The notes beneath the pieces were generated by a model, which searched no databases, was not told the DNA's origin, and worked only from the letters and a program-made list of their open reading frames with translations. Both the position numbers and the translations under genes were made by a program. 6,865 nt of DNA, taken from NCBI GenBank assembly GCA_031259655.1, contig JAIRLF010000065.1:1-6865 (forward strand), written 5' to 3'. Shown here in pieces: positions 6,042-6,865 of this stretch (position 1 is the stretch's first letter; the number at the start of each line of letters is the position of its first letter). This DNA comes from Prevotellaceae bacterium. GTDB taxonomy: Bacteria; Bacteroidota; Bacteroidia; Bacteroidales; UBA932.

Positions 6042-6049
6042 CAAAGATA
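6042..6049 (-). promoter_or_regulatory. -7 box of the PLP enzyme gene
   Basis: On the minus strand, TATCTTTG fits TAnnTTTG, with initiation expected about 6 nt later and a leader of roughly 11 nt before ATG. No TTTG lies 18-20 nt upstream; instead a palindrome begins at about the position where the -33 box would be. The poor -33 box together with an adjacent inverted repeat suggests a regulated promoter (inference). Confidence 0.6.
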
Positions 6050-6072
6050 CGACTTTCCGACGATTGAGAATT

Positions 6073-6090
6073 ATACCATTTTTATGGTAT
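6073..6090. promoter_or_regulatory. Operator-like palindrome upstream of the PLP enzyme gene
   Basis: ATACCATTTTTATGGTAT is a perfect inverted repeat: 7-bp arms ATACCAT/ATGGTAT around TTTT. It covers about -36 to -53 of the predicted PLP enzyme promoter. Dimeric bacterial regulators bind sites of this size, and half-sites of the ATACC/GGTAT kind occur for some Rrf2-family regulators of sulfur or iron-sulfur metabolism; linking it to that family is conjecture. As RNA on the plus strand it would make a hairpin without a U tract, so it is a poor terminator. Confidence 0.5.
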
Positions 6091-6130
6091 TTTTCAGCGT
6101 GAAAGCCTTATTAATCGCATTGCCGTTTGG

Positions 6131-6158
6131 ATTTACGATTTTAGATTTACGATTTTAG
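6131..6158. repeat. Tandem duplication of a 14-bp motif
   Basis: ATTTACGATTTTAG occurs twice in immediate succession (6131-6144 and 6145-6158) and a third copy begins with ATT. Both copies are identical. It sits between the PLP enzyme promoter region and the 20-bp palindrome. No coding frame uses it. Function unknown; it may be a slippage product or part of a dispersed intergenic repeat. Confidence 0.7.
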
Positions 6159-6189
6159 ATTGTTGCTTACGCGCGCTGGGCGGACGATT

Positions 6190-6209
6190 GGGCAAAAAAT
6201 TTTTTGCCC
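6190..6209. repeat. Perfect 20-bp palindrome
   Basis: GGGCAAAAAATTTTTTGCCC has 10-bp arms and no spacer. In RNA, the centre would open to a loop, leaving a GGGC/GCCC-clamped stem; in DNA, the A6T6 core is strongly bent or rigid. It lies seven bases before a second GC-rich hairpin. The pair could be a bidirectional terminator, a protein-binding site, or the end of a small repeat element. Confidence 0.6.
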
Positions 6210-6215
6210 CTACGC

Positions 6216-6234
6216 GCCGGTATTTCCAACCGGC
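6216..6234. repeat. GC-rich hairpin next to the 20-bp palindrome
   Basis: GCCGGT and ACCGGC form a perfect 6-bp stem around the 7-nt loop ATTTCCA. Downstream there is no U tract on either strand, so it does not look like a classical terminator. A further small inverted repeat, CGAATC-TT-GATTCG (6284-6297), runs into the first unit of the tandem array. Confidence 0.5.
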
Positions 6235-6292
6235 ATCGCCAATTGTGTACGAATTGCCTTTGAGAGTCGGAGAAGCCCGAATCCGAATCTTG

Positions 6293-6602
6293 ATTCGAGG
6301 CGATGATCCGCCTTATATTCGAGGCGATGATCCGCCTTATATTCGAGGCGATGATCCGCCCTATATTCGAGGCGATGATCCGCCCTATATTCGAGGCGAT
6401 GATCCGCCCTATATTCGAGGCGATGATCCTCCTTGATTCGAGGCGACGATCCTCCTTGATTCGAGGCGACGATCCTCCTTGATTCGAGGCGATGATCCTC
6501 CTTGATTCGAGGTGATGATCCTCCTTGATTCGAGGCGATGATCCTCCTTGATTCGAGGCGATGATCCGCCATGATTCGAGGCGATGATCCGCCTTGATTC
6601 GA
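6293..6602. repeat. 13-unit tandem array with 24-nt then 23-nt period
   Basis: Thirteen directly repeated units, no spacers, then a 6-nt partial copy (6597-6602). Units 1-5 (starts 6293, 6317, 6341, 6365, 6389) are 24 nt and share ATTCGAGGCGATGATCCGCC plus a tail TTAT (units 1-2) or CTAT (3-5). Units 6-13 (starts 6413, 6436, 6459, 6482, 6505, 6528, 6551, 6574) are 23 nt with tail TTG or ATG. Units 6-11 read CCTCC where 1-5, 12 and 13 read CCGCC. Units 7-8 have GACGAT for GATGAT, and unit 10 has GGTGAT. Each unit can form a short stem: GGCG/CGCC in the CCGCC form, GAGG/CCTC in the CCTCC form. Open reading frames across it in several frames follow from the stop-free unit and I do not regard them as genes. 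It lies between the divergent promoter regions of the PLP enzyme and the lipoprotein. Confidence 0.95.
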
Positions 6603-6624
6603 TTGCCGACGTCACAAACTCTGC

Positions 6625-6652
6625 CGCAAAGTCGCAATGCGCCAACTTTGCG
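6625..6652. repeat. Inverted repeat upstream of the lipoprotein gene
   Basis: CGCAAAGT (6625-6632) and ACTTTGCG (6645-6652) form a perfect 8-bp stem with a 12-nt loop. The right arm overlaps CAACTTTG (6643-6650), a near match to the TAnnTTTG -7 box that lacks its first T and has no TTTG -33 partner. The site could be an operator over a weak promoter, or a terminator-like structure. The remaining stretch to 6719 is very A+T-rich with TTTAATAT/TTAATAT repeats. Confidence 0.4.
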
Positions 6653-6719
6653 CTTTAAAACCGAAAAAAGTTTAATATTTATTTAATATAAATTCGAGAT
6701 TATAAACATTTATTTACGT

Positions 6720-6865
6720 ATGAGAACATTCTTAAGAACATTCGTACCGGCGATTGCCGCCGTGTTGCTGGTTACGGGATGCAAAAACAGATTGGCGGAA
6801 AAGTTTGCCGGTCTTTCGGAAGACCGATGCGTAGCGTTTGGAGCGACAACCGTCTCCGAATTTGA
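6720..6865 (+). CDS. Lipoprotein, N-terminal part (runs off the window)
   Basis: From ATG 6720 the frame stays open to the last base: 48 codons and two extra bases. The start is a lipoprotein signal peptide: basic n-region (MRTFLRTF), hydrophobic core VPAIAAVLL (9-17) and lipobox V-T-G-C with C21 as the predicted lipidated residue. The protein is thus expected to be exported and anchored by lipid, in Bacteroidota usually in the outer membrane. The residues after Cys (KNRLAEKF) lack the acidic run typical of the lipoprotein export signal, which hints at the periplasmic face, though this rule is not absolute. The mature part visible (KFAGLSEDRCVAFGATTVSEF) has a further Cys and no family that I recognise. 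No Shine-Dalgarno. The upstream region contains the inverted repeat and the tandem array. Confidence 0.8.
   Translation, partial: MRTFLRTFVPAIAAVLLVTGCKNRLAEKFAGLSEDRCVAFGATTVSEF

Noticed and set aside
6026..6050. Sulfur-related riboswitch (for example SAM) in the PLP enzyme leader
   Set aside because: The predicted leader is only about 11 nt, too short for any known riboswitch.
6293..6602. CRISPR array
   Set aside because: The units follow each other directly with no unique spacers, and no cas-like gene is visible.
6167..6645. Open frames on both strands through the tandem array (for example plus-strand IRGDDPPY repeats at 6188-6436 and minus-strand 156-, 120- and 78-residue frames)
   Set aside because: The unit lacks stops in several frames, and a 23-nt period makes all three frames equivalent across the array, so long frames are automatic. 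No start context, promoter or folded-protein character supports any of them.

Overview
The window looks like chromosome from a member of the Bacteroidota, probably Bacteroidales-like. Four transcription units can be given the phylum's characteristic promoter. The -7 box TAnnTTTG is clear in all four, and two of them also have a TTTG -33 box 18-19 nt upstream. The coding starts lack Shine-Dalgarno sequences, the tRNA gene does not encode its CCA end, and the protein families fit. No gene is decisive for a genus.

Layout. Positions 1-2200 are a gene-poor, A+T-rich accessory stretch. It holds a short C-terminal coding scrap, a 5'-truncated Uma2-family nuclease, an intact but somewhat divergent GNAT acetyltransferase, a frameshifted small gene remnant, a cluster of short hairpins, and a compact two-gene toxin-antitoxin module (HTH antitoxin plus RelE/ParE-like toxin). 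This stretch lies on the 3' side of a tRNA-His gene (minus strand, 2227-2301), a common arrangement for integrated islands. The tRNA itself has two adjacent mismatches in its acceptor stem.

Positions 2300-6040 are core genome: a complete UvrD/PcrA DNA helicase on the plus strand, and a convergent PLP-dependent sulfur amino acid enzyme of the cystathionine gamma-synthase / methionine gamma-lyase family on the minus strand. Their stop codons are only 26 nt apart. The tRNA and the helicase are driven by divergent promoters in the 2302-2501 gap. The PLP enzyme has a -7 box next to a perfect operator-like palindrome.

Positions 6050-6719 are a roughly 690-nt intergenic region full of structure: the palindrome, a 14-bp tandem duplication, a perfect 20-bp palindrome, a GC-rich hairpin, and a 13-unit tandem array that changes period from 24 to 23 nt partway through. 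The window ends in the first 48 codons of a lipoprotein gene with a clear lipobox.

I see no strong evidence for a large undescribed system. The observations most worth following up are the tandem array, the odd tRNA-His acceptor stem at the edge of the decayed region, the small TA module, and the palindrome at the PLP enzyme promoter.
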